DNA of 64,000 nt, from assembly GCF_900105185.1 (NCBI RefSeq), contig NZ_FNTJ01000001.1:4581228-4645227 (forward strand). Reading direction: 5' to 3'. This document shows positions 1-9,650 of the stretch, one piece after another. Both the position numbers and the translations under genes were made by a program. Each line of letters opens with the position of its first letter. The stretch's first letter is position 1. The stretch comes from Pseudomonas saponiphila. Lineage in GTDB: Bacteria; Pseudomonadota; Gammaproteobacteria; Pseudomonadales; Pseudomonadaceae. The notes beneath the pieces are model-generated. The model ran no database searches. It was given only the letters and a program-made list of their open reading frames with translations, and was not told the DNA's origin.

Positions 1-165
1 CTCTCGCAGCCATTGGGCGGCGCGACGGGCCTGCTGGCCGACCTCGAACCAGCTCAGCTCCTGCACCTGCCCTCCGGCGCTGGGCTGAACCAGAAAGCGT
101 TGCTGGGGATGACGAGCCTCGCGCTCGTAGAACACTTGCAGCGGCAAACGAAAAGCAGCAGCCAT
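1..165 (-). CDS. AMP-binding acyl-CoA synthetase family protein, N-terminal 55 residues only
   Basis: The leftward frame starts at an ATG whose complement is 163-165, preceded by AAAGGAG, and runs off the left edge. The 55 visible residues (beginning MAAAFRLPLQVFYERE, later LSWFEVGQQARRAAQWL) look like the start of an acyl-CoA ligase: the opening strand and the 'separate domains, then W-x-E-V' stretch of AMP-binding enzymes. In P. aeruginosa an AMP-binding ligase gene lies a few genes from gpsA, which supports the call. None of the ATP-binding or catalytic motifs are inside the window, so substrate and completeness cannot be judged. Confidence 0.6.
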   Translation of the reverse strand, partial: MAAAFRLPLQVFYEREARHPQQRFLVQPSAGGQVQELSWFEVGQQARRAAQWLRE

Positions 166-202
166 GACTCGCTCCTTTGTTTTTATTCTGTTCGCGACAC
201 CA

Positions 203-220
203 ACCAAGCACTTGCTCGGT
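203..220. promoter_or_regulatory. Candidate operator palindrome upstream of the acyl-CoA ligase
   Basis: ACCAAGCACTTGCTCGGT is an 18-bp imperfect palindrome (14 of 18 positions symmetric), 38 bp upstream of the ligase start codon at 165. AAGCA/TGCTT half-sites are the kind bound by TetR-type regulators of fatty-acid genes. The regulator is not known; the assignment is inference. Confidence 0.35.
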
Positions 221-337
221 CGACTATTCCACGCACAAAGGAGGGCTGCAAGTTAAGAAATGTAGCGCCGTACCACCGGGTGTCGGTCACCCTGACGGAC
301 CTGCGGCGGCCAGGAACTGTCTGGCCGCCGAGGCGCT

Positions 338-787
338 CTAGGGATGCTTGACGCTATTGAGGGTCATCAGCCCCGCCAGCGGCCAGTCGCCTTCCAGCTC
401 CGCCAGGCTGGCGGTATTCATGGGCTGGGGATCACGCAGATGACCGTGCTGCAACAAGCCGATCAGCTTGCCGACCAAGGGTTGGTGGCTCACCAGCAGC
501 AGGTTGTCGGCACTGTCCAGATGCTCCAGCACCTGCAACGGGTTGGCCTCCGGCGTCAACCAGGGCACCGTGCGGATCTCACCCTCGAAGCCCAGGGCCT
601 GACGCACCAGTTGCGCCGTTTGCTGGGCTCGTACATAGGGACTGGCGATGATCGCGCTGATGGGCTGGCCAATCAGCTGCGCGGCGCTGCCGAGCACTTC
701 CTGGCGACCGTGGGCCGTAAGGTTGCGCTGGTCATCGCTGGCCGCATGGGGTTCGGCCTGGCCATGGCGCAGTACCCACAACTTCAC
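338..787 (-). CDS. sixA: Phosphohistidine phosphatase SixA
   Basis: This 149-residue protein has the histidine-phosphatase signature at its start: LRHGQAE with Arg7-His8-Gly9, where His8 would be the phospho-acceptor. A second conserved part is SPYVRAQQTAQL (about residues 49-60), and VSHQP (about 99-103) holds the second catalytic His. Length and motifs match SixA, which in E. coli removes phosphate from histidine of HPt or PTS proteins. The stop lies about 170 bp from the ligase start. The start codon overlaps the stop of the upstream DUF4389 gene in an ATGA, so the two are probably co-translated. It sits between gpsA and the ligase, as in other Pseudomonas. Its substrate here cannot be told from sequence. 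Confidence 0.88.
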   Translation of the reverse strand: MKLWVLRHGQAEPHAASDDQRNLTAHGRQEVLGSAAQLIGQPISAIIASPYVRAQQTAQLVRQALGFEGEIRTVPWLTPEANPLQVLEHLDSADNLLLVSHQPLVGKLIGLLQHGHLRDPQPMNTASLAELEGDWPLAGLMTLNSVKHP

Positions 788-1131
788 AGCTTGGGCTCCT
801 CGTCGCGCACCGGGTGGGGCGCCGGCGGCACACTGTGGGGAGCTTCCCCTTCAGGGGCCCGCGGGGTTGGCCAATCGGCGAACGGCCAGGGTTTCTGCTC
901 GGTGTGGAAGCTGCCGAACCGGCCAATCTGCGCCAGGAACTGGCTCAGGCTGTCGCCAAAGTTCATCAGGCCGGCATTCGGCGCGCCGTAGATCAGGCGA
1001 TAGATCAACTGCACCAGGACCAAAACGCCAAGAAGAAACTGCGCCACCTGCCACACCAGCAGGAACACCAGCATCCACAGCACGCGCAGGAGGATGGATT
1101 CGTATTTGGCTTCGGAATTCGTATCGTTCAT
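784..1131 (-). CDS. DUF4389 small membrane protein
   Basis: The 115-residue protein has a long hydrophobic part (about residues 14-45, ILLRVLWMLVFLLVWQVAQF onward) that fits one long or two short membrane helices. A short conserved block follows (LIYGAPNAGLMNFGDSLSQF, about 46-65), then a Pro-rich soluble tail. This matches the DUF4389 family as I know it. The family has no established function. The gene ends in an ATGA overlap with sixA and starts 18 bp downstream of the gpsA stop, so gpsA, this gene and sixA form one leftward operon. Confidence 0.75.
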   Translation of the reverse strand: MNDTNSEAKYESILLRVLWMLVFLLVWQVAQFLLGVLVLVQLIYRLIYGAPNAGLMNFGDSLSQFLAQIGRFGSFHTEQKPWPFADWPTPRAPEGEAPHSVPPAPHPVRDEEPKL

Positions 1132-1149
1132 GTCTGGCTCCTGTGCTAC

Positions 1150-2175
1150 TCAGTTGAACCCGCTGGTGGAGATAAAGTCGACGTCGGTTTTCGGCTCGCC
1201 ACGCATCAACAGCTCGATCACCTGGTTCAGCGTCCGCCCTTCGAAAAGAATCGCATGCAGGCCGGCTACCAGCGGCATATAGACGCCCAGTTCCTGGGCC
1301 TTGGCCTTGAGCACCTTGAGGGTGTTGACGCCCTCCGCCACTTCGCCCAGGCGAGTCACCGCGTCCTCCAGGCTCAGGCCCTGCCCCAGGGCAAAGCCCA
1401 CCTGGTAGTTGCGGCTCTTGGGCGAGGAACAGGTGACGATCAGGTCGCCGACCCCGGCCAGACCGAGGAAGGTCATGGGATTGGCGCCCTGGCTGACGGC
1501 AAAACGGGTCATCTCCGCCAGGGCACGGGTAATCAGCATGCTCTTGGTGTTTTCCCCCATGCCCAGGGCCACCGCCATGCCGGCGATGATCGCGTAGACG
1601 TTCTTCAACGCCCCGCCCAGCTCGACGCCAAAGCGGTCGGCACTGGCATAGACGCGGAACGTCCGCCCGTGCAACGCCGCCTGGACCCGCTGGCAGAGCT
1701 CTTCGTCTTCGCTGGCGACCACGGTGGCGGTCAGCGCATGCTCGGCCACTTCCCGGGCCAGGTTGGGGCCCGAAAGCACGCCAATACGCGCCTGCGGGGC
1801 AATGTCTTCGAGGATCTCGCTCATCAGCTTGAAGGTCTGGGCCTCGATGCCCTTGGTCAGGCTGACCAGCAGCTTGCCGCTCAACAACTGCGCGTGGGGC
1901 GCCAGGACCGAGCGCAGCGCGCTGGAAGGCAAGGCGACGAAGCACAGGTCACAGTCATTCAGGGTGGCCAGCAGGTCGGTGACCGGTTCCACCGCCGGAT
2001 GAATCTTGATGCCCTTGAGATAGCGCGGATTCTCGCGATTGACCCGAATGGCCTCGGCCTGCTCGGGATCGCGCATCCATTGCCGCACCGGGTGACCGTT
2101 TTCGGCCAGCAGATTGGCCACGGCGGTACCAAAACTTCCGCCTCCCAGGACCGCAATAGGGCGCTGTTGTGTCAT
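1150..2175 (-). CDS. gpsA: NAD(P)+-dependent glycerol-3-phosphate dehydrogenase GpsA
   Basis: The product makes sn-glycerol 3-phosphate from dihydroxyacetone phosphate for phospholipid synthesis. The 341-residue protein begins [20 protein letters not shown] with the dinucleotide-binding GGGSFGTA. It carries the family blocks [33 protein letters not shown] (with the catalytic Lys) and [15 protein letters not shown]. The frame is open further upstream to 2286, but the start at 2175 is chosen because the next residues begin the Rossmann strand and family length is about 340. It is the first gene of a leftward operon with the DUF4389 gene and sixA, and is divergent from the TonB-receptor gene across a 195-bp gap. 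Confidence 0.93.
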   Translation of the reverse strand: MTQQRPIAVLGGGSFGTAVANLLAENGHPVRQWMRDPEQAEAIRVNRENPRYLKGIKIHPAVEPVTDLLATLNDCDLCFVALPSSALRSVLAPHAQLLSGKLLVSLTKGIEAQTFKLMSEILEDIAPQARIGVLSGPNLAREVAEHALTATVVASEDEELCQRVQAALHGRTFRVYASADRFGVELGGALKNVYAIIAGMAVALGMGENTKSMLITRALAEMTRFAVSQGANPMTFLGLAGVGDLIVTCSSPKSRNYQVGFALGQGLSLEDAVTRLGEVAEGVNTLKVLKAKAQELGVYMPLVAGLHAILFEGRTLNQVIELLMRGEPKTDVDFISTSGFN

Positions 2176-2370
2176 ATGCAATCCGTTTATCCATAGCAGT
2201 GGCGATGGCGGCATTATACGGGGCGCTTTTCCCACCACCAGCCCCACCGGCCATTCAGGCAACCTGTCGGGAACACGCGCGGTCATTCGGGGAATGTCGG
2301 GCTTATCGACTGGAAAACTCGACTGTCTCGGTTAACATGCGCGCCATCTTTCAAGATTCAAGGCTATGCC

Positions 2371-4497
2371 GTGTCCGTGGGCCCCTCACCTCTGCGTCTG
2401 TCACTGCTGCTGGGCATGCTCATCGGCCTCCCGGTGCTGGCCGACGATCTGTTTCTCGACGGCAGCGCCCTGCCCGAGGTGTTGACCGCCACACGCCTGA
2501 AACAATCCCCCGCCGCCGTACCGGGCAGCATGACCGTGCTCGACACCGAACTGATCAGGGCCAGCGGCGCCCGGGACATCAGCGAACTGTTGCGCCTGGT
2601 GCCCGGGATGATGGTCGGCGCCATCAGCGGCAACCAGGCCACGGTCAACTACCACGGCACCAACGCCAGCGAAGCCCGGCGCATGCAGGTGCTGATCGAC
2701 GGGCGCTCGGTGTATCGCGCGGGCCTGGCCACGGTGGACTGGAGCGACATTCCGGTGGCCATGGAGGACATCGAACGCATCGAGGTGTTTCGCGGCCCCA
2801 ACACCGTCAGCTACGGCGCCAATGCGCTGATGGCGGTGGTCAACATCATTACCCGCGCACCGGCCAACAGCCACGGTACCCGCGTCAAGGTGACCCGGGG
2901 CCAACGCGGCATCAGCGACTGGTACGCCAGCCAGGGCACGGGCTGGGAAACCGGCGACCTGCGCCTTTCGCTGTCCGGACAGGAAGATGACGGCTTCGAC
3001 AAGAATCGCCTGGGCGCCGACTACCGCGACAGCAAGCGCTTGAACCGCGTCAGCCTGTCGGTGAGCCAGATGCTCAACGAACAGCAGAGCATCGATTGGC
3101 AATTGAATGCCAAGGAAGGCACCAACCAGCGGCCTTATACCTATAAACCGGTGTTCTACGGCGTATCCCAGCAAGGCAAGGACTCCGATGTGATCGCCAA
3201 GGACTACGCCGGGTCACTGCGCTGGAACCTGGAACTCAATCCGCAGCACAGCCTTTATGTCCAGGGCTCGGCCCAGCACTGGGATCGCCAGCAGACCTGG
3301 CGCGCCTGTGACGCGGCGATTTCCTTCAGCCCCGAGCTGACCCGCCTGTGGCAAATCAATCCGAATTACGCCGAGCGCCTGGCGCGTGGCATCAAAGGTT
3401 TCAGCGATGCCGGAGCCCCACCCCCGGGATCTCCCGCCGAGCAGGCCATAGCCCAGCAGGTCCTCACCCAATGGAACGCCGGCGGCAAGCAAACCGTCTG
3501 CGGCAACATCGACCAGAGCACCCGCGAAACCCGCTACGACCTGGAACTTCAGGACACCCTGAGCCTCAGCGATAACCTGCGGCTGGTCAGTGGCATGAAC
3601 TATCGTTACGACCGGGCCGACTCCGAAACCTATTTCAACGGCACCCTCGACGACACCACCTGGCGCCTGTTCGGCCAGCTGGAATGGCGAGCCAGCGAAC
3701 ACTGGCTGATCCAGGGCGGGGCTATGTACGAAGACACCCAGCTGACCGGCAACTCACTGACGCCACGGATCGCCGTCAACTACCTGATCAACCCGCGCCA
3801 CGGGCTGCGGGCGGTGTATTCGGAGGCCATCCGCTCCCCGGACATGTTCGAGAACAACGTCAACTGGAGCTACCGGGTCACCGGCCTGAGCAGCCCGGTC
3901 TACGGCCAGAGCAGCGCCCAGTACTTCGTCAAGACCCGGGGCCCGGGCAACCTCGATCAGGAACACATGCGCTCCCGCGAGCTGGGCTACAACGGCTACT
4001 TCGTCGACCAGGCGCTGAACCTCGACATCAAGCTGTTCTACGACGAAATCAGCGGCATGATCAGCGAGCCGCTGCGCAACAACCAATACATCGCCAGCAA
4101 CAGCAATTCCTCACGCTTCTCCGGCACCGAAAGCCAGCTGGACTGGCAATTGAGCCACGCCGACCGCCTGCGCCTGACCTACGCCTATGTCCACGCCCAA
4201 GCCAGCAACCCCCTGGACCAGCGCCTGACCGCCAGCAACAGCGGCTCCGCCGGCTGGCTGCGCAATTGGGGCCGGGGCTGGTCCAGCGCGCTGTTCTATT
4301 ACGGCGACAGCGCCCTCAACGGCTACCGCTTCGAACGCATCGACACGCGCATCGCCAAGCACCTGGCCCTGGGCAAGGCCAACCTGGAACTGGCGGGCAC
4401 GCTGCAGCAACGACTCGATCACCAGCCCAGCACTTTCGCCGACAACCGCTACGACTCGCGGCACCTGGTCTATTTCAGCGCCGAGCTGGAGTTCTAG
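2371..4497 (+). CDS. TonB-dependent outer-membrane receptor
   Basis: The 708-residue protein starts at GTG with a signal peptide (hydrophobic LSLLLGMLIGLPVLA, about residues 10-24). A TonB-box-like LPEVLTATRL (about 35-44) follows, then a plug domain (SMTVLDTELI, RDISELLRLVPGM, LIDGRSVYR, IERIEVFRGPNTVSYGANA). The barrel ends in the expected aromatic residue (SAELEF). This is the TonB-dependent receptor plan; the ligand is unknown. There is no TonB, ExbBD or ABC permease nearby. The stop is one base before the GTG of the periplasmic binding protein, which in turn overlaps the hybrid kinase, so all three are one transcript. The arrangement suggests the receptor brings in a compound that the downstream pair senses; that is inference. 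Confidence 0.88.
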   Translation: MSVGPSPLRLSLLLGMLIGLPVLADDLFLDGSALPEVLTATRLKQSPAAVPGSMTVLDTELIRASGARDISELLRLVPGMMVGAISGNQATVNYHGTNASEARRMQVLIDGRSVYRAGLATVDWSDIPVAMEDIERIEVFRGPNTVSYGANALMAVVNIITRAPANSHGTRVKVTRGQRGISDWYASQGTGWETGDLRLSLSGQEDDGFDKNRLGADYRDSKRLNRVSLSVSQMLNEQQSIDWQLNAKEGTNQRPYTYKPVFYGVSQQGKDSDVIAKDYAGSLRWNLELNPQHSLYVQGSAQHWDRQQTWRACDAAISFSPELTRLWQINPNYAERLARGIKGFSDAGAPPPGSPAEQAIAQQVLTQWNAGGKQTVCGNIDQSTRETRYDLELQDTLSLSDNLRLVSGMNYRYDRADSETYFNGTLDDTTWRLFGQLEWRASEHWLIQGGAMYEDTQLTGNSLTPRIAVNYLINPRHGLRAVYSEAIRSPDMFENNVNWSYRVTGLSSPVYGQSSAQYFVKTRGPGNLDQEHMRSRELGYNGYFVDQALNLDIKLFYDEISGMISEPLRNNQYIASNSNSSRFSGTESQLDWQLSHADRLRLTYAYVHAQASNPLDQRLTASNSGSAGWLRNWGRGWSSALFYYGDSALNGYRFERIDTRIAKHLALGKANLELAGTLQQRLDHQPSTFADNRYDSRHLVYFSAELEF

Positions 4498-4498
4498 C

Positions 4499-5428
4499 GT
4501 GGCCCGGCAGCGGCCCTCGGGGGCCTTGGACTTGCGTCGTCGACTCGGCTGGGGCCTGTTGCTGCTGAGCTTGCTGCTGTGCGCACCGCTGCGCGCCGCC
4601 GAAGTCTTGCTGACCGCCAGCGAGGACAACCCGGCAGTACGCACCTTCAGCGCAGAACTGGCCGCCCATCGCCCCCAGGACCAGGTGCGCTTCGTACCAC
4701 TGGAGCAACTGCCGGCGCCGGGCCAACTGCCCAGCGCCACACGCCTGATTCTGCTGGATCCGCAAAGCCTCGACTGGCGCCTGCAAGATCCCCAGGGCCC
4801 GGCCACCCTGGTCCTGCGCATCAGCCGCCTGCAAGCCGAACAGCACCTGCAAGGCCTGCACCACCCTGGGCTCAGCCTGCTCTGGAGCGATCCACCGCCG
4901 AGTCGTCAGTTGCACTTGATCCGCAAGGTCCTGCCCCAGGTGCGCCGGGTTGGCGTGCTGTACAGCGAGGACAGCCAGTTCCTGCTCAAGGAGCTGCGCG
5001 CCGCCGCGCAATCCCTGGGGCTGGAAATCGTCGCCGAACCCTGGGACAGCACCCACGACAGCCGCCCACTGCAAAACCTGCTGCGCAACAGCGACGTGCT
5101 GCTGGGCCTGGACGACCCCAAGCTGTACAACCCGAAAACCGTGAAAAACCTGCTGCTCAGCAGCTACGCCCAGCAACGGGCGCTGATCGGCCCCAATGCC
5201 GGCTTCGTCAGGGCCGGCAGCCTGGCCAGCACCTACAGCGACCAGCAGGACTGGCTGCAGACCCTGGACAGCCTGCTTGAGCAGGCGCCGAATCGCTGGC
5301 CCCGGGCACTGTACCCGACGGCCTTCAAAGTACTGAGCAATCCACAGGTGGCACGCTCCCTGGGCATCGAGGAAATCGACCCGCAAGCCGTCGCGCGCCA
5401 ACTGAGTGAAGGAGAGCAACGCCCATGA
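4499..5428 (+). CDS. ABC-type periplasmic substrate-binding family protein, lone
   Basis: The 309-residue protein starts at GTG one base after the receptor stop. After a charged start it has a membrane or signal segment ([18 protein letters not shown], about residues 17-34), so it is probably periplasmic. The middle ([52 protein letters not shown]) resembles the ABC_sub_bind family of uncharacterised ABC binding proteins, a two-lobe periplasmic fold. No permease or ATPase gene is next to it. Instead its stop overlaps the kinase start (ATGA at 5425-5428). A role as ligand-binding partner for the kinase is more likely than transport, by context only. Confidence 0.75.
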   Translation: MARQRPSGALDLRRRLGWGLLLLSLLLCAPLRAAEVLLTASEDNPAVRTFSAELAAHRPQDQVRFVPLEQLPAPGQLPSATRLILLDPQSLDWRLQDPQGPATLVLRISRLQAEQHLQGLHHPGLSLLWSDPPPSRQLHLIRKVLPQVRRVGVLYSEDSQFLLKELRAAAQSLGLEIVAEPWDSTHDSRPLQNLLRNSDVLLGLDDPKLYNPKTVKNLLLSSYAQQRALIGPNAGFVRAGSLASTYSDQQDWLQTLDSLLEQAPNRWPRALYPTAFKVLSNPQVARSLGIEEIDPQAVARQLSEGEQRP

Positions 5429-7326
5429 AATTGCGTCGCCGATGGGACATCCACACCCGCACGCAGCTCATCAGCCTCGGCCCGGCCTTGCTCCTGACCC
5501 TGTTGCTGATCAGCTTCTTCACCTTCGTGCGCATTCAGGACCTGCGCCAGGAGCTCAACCACACCGGCCAACTGATTGCCAACCAACTGGCGCCAGCCAC
5601 TGAGTACGGCGTGATCTCCGGCAACAACGAAGGCCTGGAAAGCCTGTTGCAGGCCACCCTGGCCACGCCCCACGTGCACTTTCTGGAGGTCCAGGACAGC
5701 GCCAACAACATCCTGGTGTATGTCGAGCAGGCGTCCGCCACTCATAAACAGGCACAACAGATCAAGGTGTTCCAGGCGCCGGTGCGCTTGCAGCGTATCC
5801 AGGTGCACAACGACTTCCTTGAAGATGACCCGACCAGCCTGGGGCCCCAGGGCGACGGTTATCTGGGGCGGGTCATTGTCGGCATGTCCAACGACGCCTT
5901 CAGCCAGCGCCAGCAGGAAATTCTCCTCAAGGCCGCGATCCTCGCCCTGTTCGCCCTGCTCTTCACCTTCCTCCTGGCCCGGCGCCTGGCTGCCGGCCTG
6001 GCGCAGCCCATCAGCGCCATGGGCCACGCGGTCAAGGCGATCCAGGAAGGCGACTTCAAGGCGCCACTGCCAATTGTCGACGACGGTGAGCTGGGCAATC
6101 TGGCACGCCACATCAACAACCTCGCCGCCGGCCTGGAGCTGGCCAGCCGCGAGCAGCAACAAGCCATGTCGCAACTGATCCAGACCCGGGAAGAAGCGGA
6201 ACGGGCGAACAAGGCGAAATCGGATTTCCTGGCGATGATGAGCCACGAGCTGCGTACCCCGATGAACGGCGTGCTGGGCATGCTGCAGCTACTGGAAACC
6301 ACCGAGATGACCCAGGAGCAGAGCGAGTACGCGGCGCTGGCTTCGGAGTCCACCGAACACCTGCTGAAGGTGATCAACGACATCCTCGATTTCTCGCGCA
6401 TCGAACGCTCGGCCCTGGAGCTGGAACACATCCCGTTCAACCTCGCCGAACTGATCGGCAGCTCGGCCCAGGCCTTCCAGCACAGCGCCCTGCAGCGCGG
6501 CCTGGACCTGCAACTGCGCCTGCCACCGGGCATGGAGTCGCTGCAGGTCAAGGGCGACCCGACGCGGATCCGGCAGATTCTGGTCAACCTGATCGGCAAT
6601 GCCATGAAGTTCACCGAACAAGGCAGCGTGATCATCGAAGCGCAGTGGCAGGCCCTGGATCACGAGATCCTGTGGTTCACCTGTGCGGTGCGCGACAGCG
6701 GAATCGGTATCAGCCCCGCCAGCCTGGAACTGATGTTCGATGCCTTCCAGCAGGCCGACAGCAGCATTTCTCGGCGGTATGGCGGCACCGGCCTGGGCCT
6801 GCCCATTGCCCGTACCCTGGCCGAACGCATGGGCGGCACCCTGCGGGCCCAGAGCGAGGAAGGCCGCGGCTCGGTGTTCACCCTGGAGATCCCCCTGGCG
6901 CTGTTCCAGCAAAGCCTGCCGGTGCTGGCGCCGCGAGTCAGCACCGCCGCTCAACAAGGCGAAGGCCGCAATGTGCTGCTGGTGGAGGACAACCCGGTGA
7001 ACCAGACCGTGATCCAGGCCATGCTGCGCAGCCTGGGCTTCACCGTGAGCATCGTCACCGACGGTGCCCAGGCGGTGCGCAGCGCCGAAAGCCTGATTTT
7101 CGAAGCGATCCTGATGGATTGCCGGCTGCCGCTGGTCGACGGCTACGAAGCCACCCGGCAGATCCGCCAACTGCCCGGCTGCGCCGATCTGCCGATCATC
7201 GCCCTGACTGCCAACGCCTTGCAGGGCGACCGTGAAGCCTGCCTGGCAGCGGGCATGAACGACTACCTGGCAAAGCCTTTCAAGCGCGCGGATCTGCAGC
7301 AAATTCTCCAACGTTGGGTGCAGTAA
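5425..7326 (+). CDS. Hybrid sensor histidine kinase/response regulator, PA1611-like with a GacS/BarA-type sensor
   Basis: 633 residues. A first membrane helix (about 17-38) is followed by a periplasmic part whose start ([21 protein letters not shown]) closely resembles the sensor domain of GacS/BarA kinases. A second helix lies near 172-190, then HAMP, HisKA with [10 protein letters not shown] (His274), HATPase_c ([19 protein letters not shown], then DSGIGI and [10 protein letters not shown]) and one receiver domain with Asp565 (ILMDCRLP). There is no HPt domain, so phosphate must go to a separate HPt protein. Position immediately upstream of fabA matches PA1611 in P. aeruginosa, reported to act with RetS in the Gac network. 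It is coupled to the binding-protein gene by an ATGA overlap. Confidence 0.88.
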   Translation: MKLRRRWDIHTRTQLISLGPALLLTLLLISFFTFVRIQDLRQELNHTGQLIANQLAPATEYGVISGNNEGLESLLQATLATPHVHFLEVQDSANNILVYVEQASATHKQAQQIKVFQAPVRLQRIQVHNDFLEDDPTSLGPQGDGYLGRVIVGMSNDAFSQRQQEILLKAAILALFALLFTFLLARRLAAGLAQPISAMGHAVKAIQEGDFKAPLPIVDDGELGNLARHINNLAAGLELASREQQQAMSQLIQTREEAERANKAKSDFLAMMSHELRTPMNGVLGMLQLLETTEMTQEQSEYAALASESTEHLLKVINDILDFSRIERSALELEHIPFNLAELIGSSAQAFQHSALQRGLDLQLRLPPGMESLQVKGDPTRIRQILVNLIGNAMKFTEQGSVIIEAQWQALDHEILWFTCAVRDSGIGISPASLELMFDAFQQADSSISRRYGGTGLGLPIARTLAERMGGTLRAQSEEGRGSVFTLEIPLALFQQSLPVLAPRVSTAAQQGEGRNVLLVEDNPVNQTVIQAMLRSLGFTVSIVTDGAQAVRSAESLIFEAILMDCRLPLVDGYEATRQIRQLPGCADLPIIALTANALQGDREACLAAGMNDYLAKPFKRADLQQILQRWVQ

Positions 7327-7424
7327 CAGGCTATTTTCGAACATCCGCGACTGGCGTCATGGGCGAAAGTGCGGCAGTCTTAGGCACCCGACGGGGCCCT
7401 GAAAAGGCCCTCAAAAAAAATTTC

Positions 7425-7440
7425 AGTGAACAAGTGTACT
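7425..7440. promoter_or_regulatory. Candidate DesT/FabR-type operator for fabAB
   Basis: AGTGAACAAGTGTACT has the symmetric core AGT-n2-AC-n2-GT-n2-ACT, 134 bp upstream of fabA. In Pseudomonas the TetR-type repressor DesT is known to act on fabAB through a palindrome with AGTGAAC half-sites, and E. coli FabR uses a related site. The match is by eye from memory of those sites. Confidence 0.4.
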
Positions 7441-7573
7441 TTCATGCCCTTGGCGCTGTGACTTTCACTACAACGCAATAGTCTATGAGTAGGCTGCCGG
7501 CTCGAGGCATGAACGCTTCGATCGGCCGGGAAGATTGCCCAACCCTGCCGCACGGGACTATTGAGGAGCTCGC

Positions 7574-8089
7574 ATGACCAAACAAAACGCCTTTACTCGG
7601 GAAGACCTGCTGCGCTGCAGTCGCGGTGAGCTGTTCGGCCCAGGTAACGCGCAACTGCCCGCCCCCAACATGCTGATGGTGGATCGCATCACCCATATCA
7701 GCGAAGAGGGTGGCAAGTACGGTAAAGGTGAATTGGTCGCTGAGCTGGATATCACTCCAGACCTGTGGTTCTTCGCTTGCCACTTCGAAGGCGATCCGGT
7801 GATGCCGGGCTGCCTGGGCCTGGATGCCATGTGGCAACTGGTCGGTTTCTTCCTCGGCTGGCAAGGCCTGCCGGGCCGCGGTCGCGCACTGGGTTCGGGA
7901 GAAGTGAAGTTCTTCGGCCAGGTTCTGCCGACGGCGAAAAAGGTCACCTATAACATTCATATCAAGCGCGTGCTCAAGGGCAAGCTGAACATGGCCATCG
8001 CCGATGGCTCGGTCAGCGTTGACGGCCGCGAAATCTATACCGCCGAAGGCCTCCGGGTCGGCGTGTTTACTTCAACTGACAACTTCTAA
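7574..8089 (+). CDS. fabA: 3-hydroxydecanoyl-ACP dehydratase/isomerase FabA
   Basis: 171 residues, the usual FabA length. The active-site stretch [20 protein letters not shown] carries the catalytic His (about residue 71) and Asp (about 85). The C-terminal part ([27 protein letters not shown]) is typical. FabA dehydrates 3-hydroxyacyl-ACP at C10 and isomerises the trans-2 product to cis-3, the branch point for unsaturated fatty acids in the anaerobic pathway. It starts with a clear RBS (GAGGAG at 7563-7568) and is followed after 11 bp by fabB, forming the standard two-gene operon. The 247-bp gap upstream holds the DesT-like site and presumably the promoter. Confidence 0.97.
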   Translation: MTKQNAFTREDLLRCSRGELFGPGNAQLPAPNMLMVDRITHISEEGGKYGKGELVAELDITPDLWFFACHFEGDPVMPGCLGLDAMWQLVGFFLGWQGLPGRGRALGSGEVKFFGQVLPTAKKVTYNIHIKRVLKGKLNMAIADGSVSVDGREIYTAEGLRVGVFTSTDNF

Positions 8090-8100
8090 GGGTTATCCGC

Positions 8101-9321
8101 ATGCGCCGCGTCGTTATCACAGGTCTTGGCATCGTTTCGTGCCTGGGCAATGACAAAGAGACCGTCTCCGCTAACCTGCGTGCAAGTCGCCCTGGCATCC
8201 GCTTCAACCCGGAATATGCCGAAATGGGTCTGCGTAGCCAGGTTTCCGGCTCCATTGACCTGAACCTCGAAGAACTGATCGATCGCAAGATCTACCGCTT
8301 CGTCGGCCATGCGGCGGCCTACGCCTACCTGGCCATGAAAGACGCCATCGCCGACTCCGGCCTGAGCGAAGAACAAGTCTCCAACCCGCGTACCGGCCTG
8401 ATCGCCGGTTCCGGTGGTGCCTCGACCCTGAACCAGATGGAAGCGCTGGACATCCTGCGCGAGAAAGGCGTCAAGCGCGTTGGCCCATACCGCGTCACGC
8501 GGACCATGAGCAGCACCGTTTCCGCCTGCCTGGCCACACCGTTCAAGATCAAGGGACTGAACTACTCCATCGCTTCTGCCTGCGCCACCAGTGCTCACTG
8601 CATCGGTACCGCGATGGAACAGATCCAGATGGGCAAGCAGGACATCGTCTTCGCCGGCGGCGGTGAAGAAGAGCACTGGACCCAGTCGTTCCTGTTCGAC
8701 GCCATGGGCGCCCTGTCCACCCAGTACAACGAAACCCCGGAAAAGGCCTCTCGCGCCTACGACGCCAAGCGTGACGGTTTCGTCATCGCCGGCGGTGGCG
8801 GCATGGTGGTGGTCGAGGAGCTGGAACACGCTCTGGCCCGTGGCGCCAAGATCTACGCGGAAATCGTTGGCTACGGCGCGACTTCCGACGGTTACGACAT
8901 GGTTGCCCCAAGCGGCGAAGGCGCGATCCGCTGCATGCAGATGGCCATGTCCACCGTCGACACCCCGATCGACTACCTGAACACCCACGGCACCTCGACT
9001 CCGGTCGGCGACGTCGCGGAAATGAAAGGCGTGCGTGAAGTGTTCGGCGACAAGGCTCCAGCCATCAGCTCCACCAAGAGCCTGTCGGGTCACTCCCTGG
9101 GCGCCGCCGGCGTTCACGAAGCGATCTACTGCATGCTGATGATGGAAGGCAACTTCATGGCCGGTTCGGCCAACATCGACGAGCTGGATCCGGAAGTGGC
9201 CGACATGCCGATCCTGACCAAGACTCGCGAAGACGCCACCATCAACACCGTGATGAGCAACAGCTTCGGCTTCGGTGGCACCAACGCCACCCTGGTGCTC
9301 AAGCGCTGGCAGGGCAAGTAA
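8101..9321 (+). CDS. fabB: 3-oxoacyl-ACP synthase I FabB
   Basis: 406 residues with the condensing-enzyme triad in order: Cys in [12 protein letters not shown] (about residue 162), His in [11 protein letters not shown] (about 298) and His in [14 protein letters not shown] (about 332). FabB elongates the cis-3-decenoyl-ACP made by FabA and is needed for unsaturated fatty acid synthesis. The start ATG follows the fabA stop by 11 bp. A strong rho-independent terminator begins 21 bp after the stop. Nothing odd in the sequence. Confidence 0.97.
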   Translation: MRRVVITGLGIVSCLGNDKETVSANLRASRPGIRFNPEYAEMGLRSQVSGSIDLNLEELIDRKIYRFVGHAAAYAYLAMKDAIADSGLSEEQVSNPRTGLIAGSGGASTLNQMEALDILREKGVKRVGPYRVTRTMSSTVSACLATPFKIKGLNYSIASACATSAHCIGTAMEQIQMGKQDIVFAGGGEEEHWTQSFLFDAMGALSTQYNETPEKASRAYDAKRDGFVIAGGGGMVVVEELEHALARGAKIYAEIVGYGATSDGYDMVAPSGEGAIRCMQMAMSTVDTPIDYLNTHGTSTPVGDVAEMKGVREVFGDKAPAISSTKSLSGHSLGAAGVHEAIYCMLMMEGNFMAGSANIDELDPEVADMPILTKTREDATINTVMSNSFGFGGTNATLVLKRWQGK

Positions 9322-9342
9322 GCCTCGCCGCTTCGCTGAATG

Positions 9343-9375
9343 AAAAAGCCCCGACCGGTTCGGGGCTTTTTTTTG
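9343..9375 (+). terminator. Rho-independent terminator of fabAB
   Basis: The hairpin AAGCCCCGA / TTCGGGGCTT with a CCGG loop region is followed by a run of T. It is A-rich on its left, so it could also serve the leftward chemoreceptor remnant that ends at 9400. Confidence 0.9.
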
Positions 9376-9399
9376 CCTGCGATGTTCCGGGCCAGTGGC

Positions 9400-9650
9400 T
9401 CAGACGGAAAAACGCGCCACCATGCTGTTCAGGTCCACCGCCAGCCGCGACAGCTCCTGGCTGGCCGCGCTGGTCTGATTGGCCCCCGCCGAGGTCTGCA
9501 ACGCCAGGTTGCGGATGTTCATCAGGTTGCGGTCCACTTCCCGCGCCACCGCCGCCTGTTGCTCCGAGGCACTGGCAATCACGATGTTGCGCTCGTTGAT
9601 CAGGGTGAAGGCCGAAGCGATTTCCTCCAGCGCCTGCCCCGCCGCCTTGG
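9400..9650 (-). pseudogene. 3' part of a methyl-accepting chemotaxis protein gene, split by IS21-family insertion
   Basis: After the IS, the leftward frame reads TKAAGQALEEIASAFTLINE, then ASASEQQAAVAREVDRNL, and ends SRLAVDLNSMVARFSV. This is the C-terminal arm of the MCP signalling domain. Joining it to the 5' part at 12292-13672, and keeping one copy of the CCTTGG target duplication, restores one open frame of 542 codons (541 residues) without a shift. So the gene was intact before the insertion and the break is recent. The remnant has its own start only from inside the IS, so it is unlikely to make a useful protein. Confidence 0.92.
9645..9650. repeat. 6-bp target-site duplication, left copy
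   Basis: CCTTGG directly abuts the IS left end (TGCGGATTT...). The same six bases abut the right end at 12292-12297. IS21-family elements commonly make 4-8 bp duplications. Confidence 0.9.

Noticed and set aside
814..2196. Open frame opposite gpsA and the DUF4389 gene
   Set aside because: Antisense of two well-supported genes; low-complexity His/Gln/Gly composition.
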